Position numbers and translations under genes: made by a program. Of a DNA stretch of 12,614 nt, positions 1 to 8,202 are shown piece after piece. Source of the DNA: an uncultured Roseateles sp. Its GTDB lineage: Bacteria > Pseudomonadota > Gammaproteobacteria > Burkholderiales > Burkholderiaceae. Under the pieces are notes generated by a model. The model was not told the DNA's origin, did no database searches, and worked only from the letters and a program-made list of their open reading frames with translations. Each line of letters begins with the position of its first letter. Within the stretch, counting starts at the first letter, position 1. The stretch lies in contig CAMLKW010000125.1 of assembly GCA_946480605.1 (NCBI GenBank), positions 1 through 12,614 on the forward strand, written 5' to 3'.

Positions 1-2
1 TC

Positions 3-632
3 GAGCCCAAGGAAGGCAACCTCGAGTGGCTGATCCGCAAGGACGGCTGCATGCACTGCGAGGAGCCGGGCTGCCTGAAGGCCTGCCCGGCACCCGGCGC
101 CATCGTCAAGTACGCCAACGGCATCGTCGACTTCATCTCCGAGAACTGCATCGGCTGCGGCTACTGCGTGGCGGGCTGCCCCTTCGACGTGCCGCGCATC
201 AGCAAGAAGGACAACAAGGCCTACAAGTGCACGCTGTGCTCCGACCGCGTCGGCGTGGGGCTGGAGCCGGCCTGCGTGAAGACCTGTCCGACCGGTGCCA
301 TCAGCTTCGGCACCAAGGATGACATGGTGGCCTACGGCGACAAGCGCGCCGGCGAGCTGAAGGAGCGCGGCTTCCAGAAGGCCGGGCTCTACAACCCGCA
401 GGGCGTCGGCGGCACGCATGTGATGTATGTGCTCAAGCATGCCGACCAGCCGGGCCTGGAGGGTCTGCCCGCCAACCCCAGCATCAGCCCCATGGTGTCG
501 CTGTGGAAGGGCGTGGCCAAGCCGCTGGCGGTGGCCGGCATGATCGGCGCCGTGGTGGCCGGTTTCTTCCACTACATGAAGGTGGGACCGGTCGAGTCCG
601 AGGAGAAGGCCGACGACAAGGAGGTCTCATGA
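3..632 (+). CDS. fdxH: Formate dehydrogenase-N/O beta subunit, iron-sulfur (5' partial)
   Basis: This is the C-terminal 209 residues of the electron-transfer subunit of a membrane-bound formate dehydrogenase. It passes electrons from the molybdenum- or tungsten-containing alpha subunit to the cytochrome b subunit. The gene enters from the left edge, in frame from base 3. Ferredoxin-type cysteine groups are visible at 48-89 ([14 protein letters not shown]), at 147-182 ([12 protein letters not shown]) and at 228-290 (CTLC followed by CVKTCP), consistent with several 4Fe-4S clusters. After the cluster domain comes a C-terminal hydrophobic helix (about bases 520-570), the single membrane anchor seen in FdnH/FdoH/FdxH, followed by a short charged tail. 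The stop codon overlaps the start of the next gene as ATGA. The catalytic subunit gene should lie just upstream. Family assignment is firm; whether the complex is FdnGHI-like or FdoGHI-like cannot be decided here. Confidence 0.95.
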   Translation, partial: EPKEGNLEWLIRKDGCMHCEEPGCLKACPAPGAIVKYANGIVDFISENCIGCGYCVAGCPFDVPRISKKDNKAYKCTLCSDRVGVGLEPACVKTCPTGAISFGTKDDMVAYGDKRAGELKERGFQKAGLYNPQGVGGTHVMYVLKHADQPGLEGLPANPSISPMVSLWKGVAKPLAVAGMIGAVVAGFFHYMKVGPVESEEKADDKEVS

Positions 633-1249
633 AGCTGCTCAAGCGCTATGACGACGGCGAGCGCATGAACCACTGGCTCATTGCGCTGCTGTTCTTCCTC
701 GCCGGCCTGTCGGGCCTGGCCTTCTATCACCCGGCCCTGTTCTTTCTGTCCAACCTGTTCGGCGGTGGCGCCTGGGCGCGCATCCTGCATCCCTTCTTCG
801 GCCTGGCCATGGTGCTGTGCTTCGTGCCCATGATGCTGAAGCTGACCCGCCACAACCGCTTTACCGACGCCGACCGCGCCTGGCGGGCGCAGATGGGCGA
901 CATGCTGCAGGGCCGCAAGGAAGGCCTGCCCCCGGTGGGCCGCTACAACTACGGCCAGAAGCTGGTGTTCTGGGCGCTGGTCTGGAGCCTTGTGGTGCTG
1001 CTGATCACCGGCTTCATGTTCTGGCGGCCCTGGTTCGCCCACCTGCTGCCCATCGCCGGCGTGCGCCTCGGCGCGCTGCTGCATGCGGTGGCGGCCACGG
1101 TGCTGATCCTGGCGGTCATCATCCACATCTATGCGGCCATCTGGGTCAAGGGCACCATCCGCGCGATGACGCGCGGCACGGTCAGCGAGGCCTGGGCTCG
1201 CAAGAACCATCCGCTGTGGCACGCGGAAGTGACGCGCGACGGCAAATGA
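629..1249 (+). CDS. fdnI: Formate dehydrogenase gamma subunit, cytochrome b556
   Basis: This 206-residue integral membrane diheme cytochrome b takes electrons from the beta subunit and reduces quinone. Four transmembrane helices are visible, near residues 14-35, 51-71, 110-132 and 147-171. Histidines H15, H54, H152 and H166 have the same spacing as the four heme-ligating histidines of E. coli FdnI (18, 57, 155, 169), each shifted by three. The ATG at 629 is chosen over an upstream in-frame start at 503 because it overlaps the fdxH stop as ATGA, has a strong AAGGAGG ribosome site at 618-624, and begins [16 protein letters not shown] as expected for the family. Length is close to the usual 210-217 residues. 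The stop codon again forms an ATGA, here with a ten-codon micro-ORF. Confidence 0.96.
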   Translation: MKLLKRYDDGERMNHWLIALLFFLAGLSGLAFYHPALFFLSNLFGGGAWARILHPFFGLAMVLCFVPMMLKLTRHNRFTDADRAWRAQMGDMLQGRKEGLPPVGRYNYGQKLVFWALVWSLVVLLITGFMFWRPWFAHLLPIAGVRLGALLHAVAATVLILAVIIHIYAAIWVKGTIRAMTRGTVSEAWARKNHPLWHAEVTRDGK

Positions 1250-1278
1250 CGAAACAGACGGGGGAGGCGAGCGAATGA
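1246..1278 (+). CDS. Ten-codon micro-ORF bridging fdnI and fdhE (possible coupling peptide)
   Basis: A very short reading frame encodes [10 protein letters not shown]. Its ATG overlaps the fdnI stop (ATGA, 1246-1249) and its TGA overlaps the fdhE start (ATGA, 1275-1278). It therefore exactly fills the gap between the two genes and contains the fdhE ribosome site. It could carry terminating ribosomes from fdnI to fdhE, or it could be chance in a 25-base gap. No product function is claimed. The double ATGA geometry is directly visible; any role in translational coupling is inference. Confidence 0.3.
   Translation: MTKQTGEASE
1260..1267 (+). promoter_or_regulatory. Ribosome binding site deciding the fdhE start
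   Basis: GGGGGAGG lies seven bases before the ATG at 1275. It is one of the clearest Shine-Dalgarno sequences in the window and supports 1275 as the fdhE start. Confidence 0.7.
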
Positions 1279-2291
1279 CGGGAGTCACGCAGGCGACCAT
1301 CAAGCTGATGTCTCCCGAGGAGATCTCGGCCCGGGCCGGCGGTGCCGCGCCGCCGCCCTTGCGCCTGCCCGCGGGCGCGACGCTGTTCGCCGAACGCGCG
1401 CTGCGCCTGCGCCAGCTGGCCGCCGGCCATGCGATGCGCGACTTCCTGATCTTCATGGCCGACCTGGCCCAGGCGCAGCAGCAGGTGCTGGCCCCCGTGG
1501 GCGAGTTGCCGCTGCCGACCGCCTCGAACATCGCCGCGGCGCGTGTGGTCGGCCGCGCGCCGCTGCCGGCCGCCGACTGGCAGCGCGACCCGGCCTGGCA
1601 TGCGCTGCTGCGCGACCTGGTCGACACGCTGGGCCCGCGCGCGCCGGCCGCCGTGCAGCCGACGCTGCAGGCCCTGCGCGCGGCCGATGCCGACACGCTG
1701 GAGATCCAGGCCGACTGCCTGCTGACCGGCGTCATGCGCGGCCTGGACCTGGCCGCCGCGCCGCTGGTCGCCGCGGCGCTGCAGGTGTACTGGACGGCGC
1801 TGGTTCAGCGCACCGCGGCCCGCTTCGACCAGCCCGGCCAGCCCGCCTTCGCGCTGACCGAGGACGAGTCGCTGTGCCCCTGCTGCGGCAGCCGGCCCAC
1901 CGCCAGCATCACGCGCCAGGTGGCCGACGTGGCCGGTCAGCGCTACCTGCACTGCTCGCTATGCGCCAGCGAATGGCACATGGTGCGCATCCAGTGCCCG
2001 CACTGCCTGTCGGGGTTGAAGCTGGCCTACGAATCTCTGCAGGCGCTGGACGGCGACGCGCCCGCCAACACCGCCGCCGTGCAGGCCGAGACCTGCGACG
2101 ACTGCGGCCACTACCTGAAGATCGTCCACACCGAGCGGGACCCCTTCGTCGAGCCGCTGGCCGACGACCTCGCCAGCGTCACGCTCGACCTGCTGGTGTC
2201 CGAGACCGGGTTGCGCCGCCACGGCGTCAACCTGATGCTGCTGTTCGGCGACCCCGACGGCCCACCGTCCGACCCGCCCGGGAGTCCCTGA
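1275..2291 (+). CDS. fdhE: Formate dehydrogenase accessory protein FdhE
   Basis: FdhE is a cytoplasmic rubredoxin-like protein needed for activity of respiratory formate dehydrogenases. In E. coli it interacts with the catalytic subunit and is not a structural part of the complex. The 338-residue product carries the family hallmark of four CxxC pairs in the C-terminal half: C201/C204 (CPCC), C227/C230 (CSLC), C241/C244 (CPHC) and C274/C277 (CDDC). They probably bind iron. The N-terminal half is helical and Ala/Leu-rich, as in homologues. It is slightly longer than E. coli FdhE (about 309 residues). The strong ribosome site at 1260-1267 supports the start. The stop overlaps the selA start as TGATG, tying formate dehydrogenase maturation to selenocysteine synthesis in one transcript. 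Confidence 0.95.
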   Translation: MTGVTQATIKLMSPEEISARAGGAAPPPLRLPAGATLFAERALRLRQLAAGHAMRDFLIFMADLAQAQQQVLAPVGELPLPTASNIAAARVVGRAPLPAADWQRDPAWHALLRDLVDTLGPRAPAAVQPTLQALRAADADTLEIQADCLLTGVMRGLDLAAAPLVAAALQVYWTALVQRTAARFDQPGQPAFALTEDESLCPCCGSRPTASITRQVADVAGQRYLHCSLCASEWHMVRIQCPHCLSGLKLAYESLQALDGDAPANTAAVQAETCDDCGHYLKIVHTERDPFVEPLADDLASVTLDLLVSETGLRRHGVNLMLLFGDPDGPPSDPPGSP

Positions 2292-3721
2292 TGGCCCCGC
2301 CTCCCGAGTCCGTGGTTCACGGCTCGAAGGCAGCCCCCAAGGACCTGCCCTCGACCGACAAGCTGCTGCGCCACTGCGAAACACTGCTGGCCGAGCACGG
2401 CCACACGCTGGTGGCCGGCGAGGCGAGGGCGCTGCTGGATGCGCTGCGCATCCGCGCGCTGGCCGGCGAGCTGGCGCCGCAGGCCGTCGACCTGGCCGCG
2501 CTGCGGGCGCAGCTGACCGAGCGCGTCCTGAAGCGCATGAGCCCACGCATGCAGGCCGTCATCAACCTGACCGGCACCGTCATCCACACCAACCTGGGCC
2601 GCTCCCTGCTGGCCGACGCGGCGCTGCAGCAGGTGCTGGCGCTGATGGGTGAGCCCAACAACCTGGAGTTCGACCTCGCCGCGGGCGCGCGCGGCGACCG
2701 CGACGACCTCATCGAGGGCCTGCTCTGCGAACTGACCGGCGCCGAGGCCGCCACCGTCGTCAACAACAATGCCGCCGCCGTGCTGCTGGGCATCGCGGCG
2801 CTGGCCGGCGGCAAGGAGGCCATCGTGTCGCGCGGCGAGCTGGTCGAGATCGGCGGCGCCTTCCGCATGCCCGACGTGATGAGCGCCGCCGGCGCGACGC
2901 TGGTGGAGGTGGGCACGACCAACCGCACCCACCCGCGCGACTACCAGCAGGCCATCACGCCGCGCACCGGCCTCATCGTCAAGGTCCACACCAGCAACTA
3001 CCAGGTGCAGGGCTTCACGGCGGCCGTCGACGAGGCGACGCTGGCGCCCATCGCCCACGCGGCCGGCCTGCCCTTGATGACCGACCTCGGCAGCGGCGCG
3101 CTGGTGGACCTGTCGAAATGGGGCCTGCCCGCCGAGCCGCTGCCGCAGGCCATGCTCGCCGCGGGCTGCGATGTCGTGACCTTCAGCGGCGACAAGCTGC
3201 TGGGCGGGCCGCAGGCGGGGCTCATCGTCGGCAGCAAGGCTGCCGTCCAGCGCATCCGCAAGTTCCCGATGAAGCGGGCGCTGCGCCTGTCCAAGCTGCC
3301 CTTCGCCGCGCTGGAGGCGACACTGCGGCTCTACCTGCGCCCCGAGCGCCTGGTGCGGGAGCTGCCGACGCTGCGCCTGCTGACCCGCCCGCAGCAGCAG
3401 ATCGCTGCGCTGACCCGGCAGCTGCTGCCCGACGTGGCCGCCGCCGTCGCGCCGCGCTTCAGCGTCGAGACGGTCGCGCTGCAAAGCCAGATCGGCTCGG
3501 GCTCGCTGCCGGTCGAGCGCCTGCCATCGGCCGGCTTGGCGCTCACCGCGACCGATGGTCGAGGCCGCACGCTCGACGCCCTCGTCACGGCCCTGCGCGC
3601 ATTGCCCCGCCCCGTCCTCGGCCGTGTCAAGGACGAGCGCCTGCTGCTGGACCTGCGCTGCCTCGAAGAGCCCGCGCTGCTGAGCTCGCAACTCGGCGCC
3701 TTGAAGGAGTCGCTGGCGTGA
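2291..3721 (+). CDS. selA: L-seryl-tRNA(Sec) selenium transferase SelA
   Basis: SelA is a PLP enzyme that converts seryl-tRNA(Sec) to selenocysteyl-tRNA(Sec), using selenophosphate made by SelD. The 476-residue product compares with 463 in E. coli. An N-terminal domain with a basic helical segment (about residues 15-85) precedes the fold-type I core, which begins near the [16 protein letters not shown] motif. K302, in the segment [13 protein letters not shown], matches the PLP Schiff-base lysine (K295 in E. coli). The ATG at 2291 shares one base with the fdhE stop (TGATG) and has GGGAG at 2280-2284 upstream. An in-frame opening further upstream (from 1874) is a shadow of fdhE. The stop overlaps the selB GTG start as GTGA. 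Very secure assignment. Confidence 0.98.
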   Translation: MAPPPESVVHGSKAAPKDLPSTDKLLRHCETLLAEHGHTLVAGEARALLDALRIRALAGELAPQAVDLAALRAQLTERVLKRMSPRMQAVINLTGTVIHTNLGRSLLADAALQQVLALMGEPNNLEFDLAAGARGDRDDLIEGLLCELTGAEAATVVNNNAAAVLLGIAALAGGKEAIVSRGELVEIGGAFRMPDVMSAAGATLVEVGTTNRTHPRDYQQAITPRTGLIVKVHTSNYQVQGFTAAVDEATLAPIAHAAGLPLMTDLGSGALVDLSKWGLPAEPLPQAMLAAGCDVVTFSGDKLLGGPQAGLIVGSKAAVQRIRKFPMKRALRLSKLPFAALEATLRLYLRPERLVRELPTLRLLTRPQQQIAALTRQLLPDVAAAVAPRFSVETVALQSQIGSGSLPVERLPSAGLALTATDGRGRTLDALVTALRALPRPVLGRVKDERLLLDLRCLEEPALLSSQLGALKESLA

Positions 3722-5586
3722 TCGTCGGAACGGCCGGCCATATCGACCACGGCAAGACCACGCTGGTGCGCGCGCTGACCGGCGTCGACACCGACCGGCT
3801 GCCGGAGGAGAAGGCGCGGGGCATCAGCATCGAGCTGGGCTATGCCTACCTCGACGTTCCCGACCACGCCGAGCGGATCGGCTTCATCGACGTGCCCGGC
3901 CACGAGAAGCTGGTCCACACGATGTTGGCCGGTGCCAGCGGCATCGCTTTCGCGCTGCTGCTCGTCGCGGCCGACGATGGCGTCATGCCGCAGACGCGCG
4001 AGCACCTGGCCGTGCTGAGCCTGCTGGGCCTGACGCGCGGTGTCGTCGCCATCACCAAGGCCGACCGTGCCGATCCGGCGCGCCTCGACGCGCTGCGCGG
4101 CGAGATCCGCGCGCTGCTCGCCGGTACCGGGCTTGAGGCCGCGCCCATCCTCAGCGTCTCGGCCCACACCGGCCAGGGCCTGGCCGAGCTGCGCGAGCTG
4201 CTGTTCGACGCCGCCCGCCGCACGCCACCGCGCGCTACCCAGGGCCTGGCCGCGCGGCTCGCGGTGGATCGCGCCTTCAGCCTGGACGGCGTCGGCACCG
4301 TCGTCACCGGCACGCTGCATGCGGGCGAGATCGCCGTCGGCGACGAGCTGACCCTCCAGGGCCATCGCGCGCGCGTGCGCAGCCTGCATGCGCAGAACCA
4401 GGCGGTCGAGCGCGCCCGCGCCGGCCAGCGCTGCGCCGTCGCGCTGGCGGGCCTGGCGCGCGAGCAGGCGCCGCGCGGCGCGTGGCTGACGGTGCCGCAC
4501 GTGGCGCTAGCCACCGAGCGGCTTGATGCCCGCGTCAAGCTCTGGCCCGGCGAGGCCCGGCCGCTGCGTTCGGGCGCGCGCGTGCATCTGCACCTCGGTG
4601 CGCAGAGCGTGATGGCCAGCGTTGCCGTGCTGGACGGCGACGCCATCGAGCCCGGCGCGTCCGCCCGCGTGCAGCTGGTCTGCCACGCCCCGATGGGCGC
4701 ATGGCGCGGCGACCGCCTCGTGCTGCGCGACGCCGGCGCCACGCGCACGCTGGCGGGCGGCGTCGTGCTCGACCCCTTCGCGCCCACGCGCTACCGCCGC
4801 ACGCCCGAGCGCCTGGCCGAGCTGGCTGCCTGCGAGCTGCCCACCGCCGCGCGCCGCCGCGAGCGGCTGCTGACGCTGTCGTCACTGGGCCTGGACCTGG
4901 CCCGCTTCGCCCAGGCCGAGGGGCTGGCCGAGCCGCAGCAGGGCTGGGCGCTGGGCGAGGACGCCAGCGCGGCGCTGACCGAGAGGACCCTGGCCGCGCT
5001 GGCCGACTTCCACGCCAAGGCGCCCGACGAACTCGGCCCCGATGCCGCGCGGCTGCGCCGGCTGGTGGCGCCGCGCATCGCCGAGCCGCTGTGGCGCGAG
5101 CTGCTCGCCGGTCTGCGTGCCGCCGGCCGCATCGCCTTGCGCGGCGCCTTCGTGCACCTGCCGGCGCACGGCGTGCAGCTGTCGGCCGTGGAGCAGCGCA
5201 TCGCGCAGAAGGTCGCGCCGCGGCTGGCTGCGGCCGGTGCCGAGGGCGCCTGGGCGCGCGACCTGGCCCGCGACTGCGCCGAGCCCGAACCGCTGCTGCG
5301 CGCGACGCTGGCGCGGCTGGCCCAGCAGGGCGAGTTGCACCAGGTGGTCAAGGATCTCTACTGCGACACGCCGACGATGGCACGCCTCGCGGCCATCGCG
5401 CGCGGCATCGGTGCTGTCCAGGGCAAGGTCACGGCGGCCAGCTTCCGCGACGCGACGCAGTTGGGCCGCAAGCGCGCCATCCAGCATCTGGAACATTTCG
5501 ACCGCGTCGGGCTGCTGCGCCGTGTCGGCGACGAGCACCGGCTGCGGGCGGACAGCGCGCTGTTTTCTGAAAGTCTGCAGACATGA
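3718..5586 (+). CDS. selB: Selenocysteine-specific translation elongation factor SelB
   Basis: SelB is a GTPase that brings selenocysteyl-tRNA(Sec) to in-frame UGA codons marked by a downstream SECIS hairpin. The 622-residue product is close to E. coli SelB (614). GTPase motifs are clear: G1 GHIDHGKT (residues 7-14), the switch I segment with [19 protein letters not shown]3 DVPGHE (58-63) and G4 TKAD (113-116). EF-Tu-like beta domains follow. The C-terminal half contains the winged-helix repeats that bind SECIS RNA, ending in the typical [17 protein letters not shown] segment. The GTG start at 3718 is chosen because it overlaps the selA stop (GTGA) and places the family N-terminus (M)[13 protein letters not shown] exactly. 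An apparent upstream extension from 3118 is a frame shadow over selA. The UGA stop ends at 5586 and the selC tRNA begins at the next base. Confidence 0.98.
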   Translation: MIVGTAGHIDHGKTTLVRALTGVDTDRLPEEKARGISIELGYAYLDVPDHAERIGFIDVPGHEKLVHTMLAGASGIAFALLLVAADDGVMPQTREHLAVLSLLGLTRGVVAITKADRADPARLDALRGEIRALLAGTGLEAAPILSVSAHTGQGLAELRELLFDAARRTPPRATQGLAARLAVDRAFSLDGVGTVVTGTLHAGEIAVGDELTLQGHRARVRSLHAQNQAVERARAGQRCAVALAGLAREQAPRGAWLTVPHVALATERLDARVKLWPGEARPLRSGARVHLHLGAQSVMASVAVLDGDAIEPGASARVQLVCHAPMGAWRGDRLVLRDAGATRTLAGGVVLDPFAPTRYRRTPERLAELAACELPTAARRRERLLTLSSLGLDLARFAQAEGLAEPQQGWALGEDASAALTERTLAALADFHAKAPDELGPDAARLRRLVAPRIAEPLWRELLAGLRAAGRIALRGAFVHLPAHGVQLSAVEQRIAQKVAPRLAAAGAEGAWARDLARDCAEPEPLLRATLARLAQQGELHQVVKDLYCDTPTMARLAAIARGIGAVQGKVTAASFRDATQLGRKRAIQHLEHFDRVGLLRRVGDEHRLRADSALFSESLQT

Positions 5587-5682
5587 GGAAGGGGAACGAC
5601 ACCGGTGTGTCGGCCGGGCTTCAAACCCGGTGGGTGGCGCCACGCGCCGCTGGGTGGGTTCGACTCCCACCCCCTTCCGCCA
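5587..5682 (+). tRNA. selC: tRNA-Sec (anticodon TCA)
   Basis: The 96-base gene folds as a bacterial selenocysteine tRNA. An 8-bp acceptor stem pairs GGAAGGGG (5587-5594) with CCCCTTCC (5671-5678), followed by discriminator G5679 and encoded CCA (5680-5682). The D stem is a perfect 6 bp (CGACAC 5597-5602 with GTGTCG 5607-5612) closing a 4-base CGGT loop. The anticodon stem CCGGG/CCCGG (5614-5618, 5626-5630) encloses CTTCAAA, with anticodon TCA at 5621-5623. The long variable arm (5631-5653) has a 7-bp stem (5634-5640 with 5644-5650, including one G-U) and a CAC loop. The T stem GTGGG/CCCAC (5654-5658, 5666-5670) encloses TTCGACT. The 8-bp acceptor, 6-bp D stem and long variable arm separate it from serine tRNAs. 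No spacer separates it from the selB stop codon, so it is probably processed from the operon transcript by RNase P. Confidence 0.98.
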
Positions 5683-5700
5683 CTCGCGAGGGCGGCGCGC

Positions 5701-6132
5701 ATGACTGAGCTGCCTGCCGGCTTCTGGCTCTGGGCCGACGACCAGACCTGGGCCCAGCCGCTGGCCGATGGCCGGGTGCGCGTCGGCATCACGGCGCTGG
5801 GGCTGAAGGCGTCGGGCGACATCTACATGTGCCGCCCCAAGGCTGTCGGCAGCGAAGTGGCGCAGGGCCGCTCCATCGGCGTGGTCGAGCTGGCGAAATC
5901 GGTCGTGTCCGTGAAGTCGCCGCTGTCGGGTGTCGTGACGCAAGTCAACGCGGCGTTGGAAGACCGGCCCGAGCTGGTCCACCTGTCGCCCTATGACGCG
6001 GGCTGGCTCGCCGAGCTGGCACCCTCGAATCTGGAGGCCGAGAAGGACAAGTTGGCCATCGGCGATGCCGCCATCCGCGAAGCCCTGACCCATTGGGCCT
6101 GGCTGAACAAGCTGGACACCGCCGCGCCATGA
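5701..6132 (+). CDS. Stand-alone GcvH-like lipoyl-carrier protein
   Basis: The 143-residue soluble protein belongs to the glycine cleavage H-protein/biotinyl-lipoyl family. The diagnostic segment is GVVELAKSVVSVKSPLSG; K66 aligns with the lipoylated lysine of GcvH (ESVKA...SPVSG in canonical proteins). The C-terminal helical region with LSPYDAGWL matches the H-protein pattern (usually about 125-130 residues). No gcvT or gcvP is nearby, and the gene lies 18 bases after selC, so a role in glycine cleavage is doubtful. Lipoate-binding H-like proteins are known to act as sulfur carriers in sHdr-type sulfur oxidation (LbpA). By analogy it may carry selenium or sulfur on the lipoyl dithiol; that is inference. 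The ATG at 5701 has GAGG at 5688-5691, while an upstream in-frame ATG at 5605 would read through the tRNA and is rejected. The stop overlaps the next start as ATGA. Confidence 0.85.
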   Translation: MTELPAGFWLWADDQTWAQPLADGRVRVGITALGLKASGDIYMCRPKAVGSEVAQGRSIGVVELAKSVVSVKSPLSGVVTQVNAALEDRPELVHLSPYDAGWLAELAPSNLEAEKDKLAIGDAAIREALTHWAWLNKLDTAAP

Positions 6133-6509
6133 AGCGCACCGGCCTCGCCATCCTGCTCTGGGCGGCCGACCCCGACGACCCCGCGCGCCTGGCCACGCCC
6201 TTCGCACAGGCCGCCGCGGCGGCCGCGCTGGAGATGCAGGTCGAGGTCTACTTCACGGCCCGGTCCGTGCTGCTGCTCAAGCCCGGCGTGGCCGGGCGGC
6301 TGCGTGCTTCCGAGCGTTTCGACAAGACCATCGCCGACTGGATGAACGATGCGCTTGAGCATGGCGCACGCTTCTTCGCCTGCTCCGATGCGCTGGCCGC
6401 CCAGGGGCTGACGCAGGCGGAGCTGATTCCCGCCGGCCGCCGCCATGGCGGTGCTGTCCAATACGCCTCCCGCGCCGCCCACTCGGCATGGGCGACACTC
6501 GTTTTCTAA
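6129..6509 (+). CDS. DsrE-like (DsrE/DsrF family) small protein
   Basis: The 126-residue cytoplasmic protein looks like the DsrE/DsrF/YchN fold. It has an N-terminal beta strand (TGLAILLWAAD), an Ala-rich helix, a second strand (MQVEVYFTARSVLLL), and a late segment ARFFACSDALAAQGLT. C85 in that last segment is the only cysteine and sits where DsrE-type sulfurtransferases carry their persulfide cysteine. DsrE proteins relay sulfur as persulfides, and the selenium-linked YedF family also contains a DsrE-like part. The start overlaps the GcvH-like stop (ATGA), so the two proteins are probably made together. A role in moving selenium between the importer/reductase side and the lipoyl carrier or SelD is a hypothesis. 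Family assignment is moderately confident because sequence conservation in this family is low. Confidence 0.75.
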   Translation: MKRTGLAILLWAADPDDPARLATPFAQAAAAAALEMQVEVYFTARSVLLLKPGVAGRLRASERFDKTIADWMNDALEHGARFFACSDALAAQGLTQAELIPAGRRHGGAVQYASRAAHSAWATLVF

Positions 6510-6516
6510 CCCCCTC

Positions 6517-6521
6517 AGGAG
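6517..6521 (+). promoter_or_regulatory. Ribosome binding site deciding the substrate-binding protein start
   Basis: AGGAG lies eight bases before the ATG at 6530, in a 20-base gap (6510-6529). It supports 6530 over the in-frame ATG at 6488, which overlaps the DsrE-like gene and would displace the signal peptide from the N-terminus. Confidence 0.75.
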
Positions 6522-6529
6522 ATTCTCAA

Positions 6530-7399
6530 ATGGCCCTCTCTCGTGTCGTCGCCAGTCTGGCGCGTGGCGTGGTGATGTCCCTGGCGCTGGCGGGTGCCGC
6601 GGCGCAGGCTCAGCAGGTGCTGCGCGTGACCGCCATTCCCGATGAGTCGCCCACCGAGTTGGCGCGCAAGTTCGCGCCGCTGGGCCAGTACCTGGAAGCC
6701 AAGCTGGGCATGAAGGTCGAGTGGACACCCGTGACCGACTACGCCGCGGCCGTCGAGACCGTCGTCAACAAGAAGATCGACCTGGCCTGGTTCGGTGGCT
6801 TCACCTTCGTGCAGGCCCATGTGCGCTCGGCCGGCAGGATAGCTCCGCTGGTGCAGCGCGAGGAGGACGAGAAGTTCCGTTCGGTCTTCATCACCGATGC
6901 CAAGAGCGGCATCAACAAGCTGGAAGACCTGAAGGGCAAGACGCTGTCCTTCGGCTCGCAGAGCAGCACCTCGGGCCACCTGATGCCGCGCAGCTTCCTG
7001 CTGGGCGCCAAGATCAACCCCGACACGGACCTGAAGCGCGTGGCCTTCAGCGGCGCGCATGACGCGACCATCGCGGCCGTTGCCAGCGGCAAGGTCGATG
7101 CCGGCGCGCTGAACATCTCGGTGTGGGAGAAGTTCGTCGCCGAGAAGAAGGTGGACCCGGCCCAGGTCAAGGTCTTCTACACAACGCCGCCTTACTACGA
7201 CTACAACTGGTCGGTCCACGCCGACATGCCGCAGGCGCTGCAGGACAAGATCAAGGCCGCCTTCCTGGCGCTGGATCCGAACACGCCGCAAGGCAAGGAG
7301 ATCCTGGGCCTGCAGCGCGCGACGAAGTTCATCCCGAGCAAGCCCGAGAACTACACGGGCATCAAGGCTGCCGCCGAGAACGCCGGCCTGCTGAAGTGA
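6530..7399 (+). CDS. PhnD-like periplasmic binding protein, putative selenium-oxyanion (selenate-type) ABC importer
   Basis: The 289-residue precursor has a Sec signal peptide: a basic start, the hydrophobic stretch VVMSLALAGAAA, and likely cleavage after AQA near residue 27. The mature protein has the PhnD/SsuA-like binding-protein fold. It contains the hallmark DLAWFGGFTFVQA, and SFGSQSSTSGHLMP with SSTSG at residues 145-149, the position of the oxyanion-binding Ser-Thr-Ser loop of E. coli PhnD. PhnD proteins bind phosphonates or phosphite, but no phn lyase or phosphite dehydrogenase genes are near. I recall a protein-family model called 'putative selenate ABC transporter substrate-binding protein' for PhnD relatives beside sel genes; membership was not tested. 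Location after selABC favours a selenium substrate by inference. The stop overlaps the ATPase start as GTGA. Confidence 0.88.
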   Translation: MALSRVVASLARGVVMSLALAGAAAQAQQVLRVTAIPDESPTELARKFAPLGQYLEAKLGMKVEWTPVTDYAAAVETVVNKKIDLAWFGGFTFVQAHVRSAGRIAPLVQREEDEKFRSVFITDAKSGINKLEDLKGKTLSFGSQSSTSGHLMPRSFLLGAKINPDTDLKRVAFSGAHDATIAAVASGKVDAGALNISVWEKFVAEKKVDPAQVKVFYTTPPYYDYNWSVHADMPQALQDKIKAAFLALDPNTPQGKEILGLQRATKFIPSKPENYTGIKAAAENAGLLK

Positions 7400-8202
7400 T
7401 CTCGCTGACCGGCATCGCCGCAGCCGCGCTGGGCGACGCGGCGCCGGTGCTGCACGGTATCGACCTCGAACTGGCTGCCGGCGAGCAGGTCGCCGTCATC
7501 GGCGCGTCCGGTGCCGGCAAGACGACGCTGCTGAACCTGCTGGCGCTGATGCAGGCGCCGCTGGCCGGCCGCCTCACGCTGGACGGCCACGATCCCTGGG
7601 CGCTCGCCCGCACTGAGCGCCAGGTCTTGCGCACCGGCATCGCGCTGGCGCCGCAGCACCCGCCGCTGCCGCCGCGCCAGCGCGTGGCCGTTGCCGTGCT
7701 GGCCGCGCGGCTGCCGCGCATGTCCTTCGGGCGTGCGCTGCGCACGCTGTGGAGCCCGCCCGACGCGCCGCTCGCACAGGCCGCGCTGGAGAAGCTGGAC
7801 CTGCCCGACAAGCTCTGGCTGCGCGTGGACCGCCTGTCCGGCGGCGAGCGCCAGCGCGTGGGCCTGGCGCGGCTGCTGGTGTCCGACACGCGGCTGTGGC
7901 TGGCCGACGAGCCGCTGGCCGCGCTGGACCCGGCCCGCGCCGAGCGGTCGCTCGCCGCGCTGCAGGACGGCGCGCGTGCGGCCGGCGCGGCGCTGGTGTG
8001 CAGCCTGCACCAGGTGGACCTGGCGCTCGCGCGCTTCCCGCGCGTCGTGGCGATGAGCGTCGGCCGCGTCGTGTTCGACGGCCCGCCCGCCGCGCTGGGG
8101 GGCGAGCTGCTGGACGAGCTGTACCGCAGCCAGCTGGAGCCGCCGCCCGAGGTGGCGCTGCCGGCGCAGCCCCTACCGCTGCCGCAGGCGATGTGCCGGT
8201 GA
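7396..8202 (+). CDS. PhnC-like ABC transporter ATP-binding protein
   Basis: The 268-residue cytoplasmic ATPase powers the importer. Walker A is GASGAGKTT (36-44), the Q-loop is in LAPQHP, the signature LSGGE is at 147-151, Walker B is LWLADEP with catalytic E172, and the switch histidine is H205 (CSLHQ). It resembles PhnC (about 262 residues). The GTG at 7396 overlaps the binding-protein stop (GTGA) and gives a natural N-terminus (M)ISLTGI. The apparent upstream opening from 7123 is a frame shadow of the previous gene. A 30-residue Pro/Leu-rich tail follows the core, which is slightly unusual. The stop overlaps the next start as TGATG. Confidence 0.94.
   Translation: MISLTGIAAAALGDAAPVLHGIDLELAAGEQVAVIGASGAGKTTLLNLLALMQAPLAGRLTLDGHDPWALARTERQVLRTGIALAPQHPPLPPRQRVAVAVLAARLPRMSFGRALRTLWSPPDAPLAQAALEKLDLPDKLWLRVDRLSGGERQRVGLARLLVSDTRLWLADEPLAALDPARAERSLAALQDGARAAGAALVCSLHQVDLALARFPRVVAMSVGRVVFDGPPAALGGELLDELYRSQLEPPPEVALPAQPLPLPQAMCR

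Noticed and set aside
2111..3691. Long minus-strand open frame of 526 codons opposite selA
   Set aside because: It is a G+C-driven shadow of selA. The translation is low-complexity (Arg/Gln/Ala/Gly) with no recognisable domain, and selA on the other strand is certain.
5605..5700. In-frame N-terminal extension of the GcvH-like protein
   Set aside because: The extension would translate selC bases 5605-5682. The ATG at 5701 has its own ribosome site and gives an H-protein-like N-terminus.
4882..6207. Minus-strand open frame of 441 codons crossing selB, selC and the lipoyl-protein gene
   Set aside because: It runs antisense through a well-folded tRNA gene and three secure features, and the product shows no domain.
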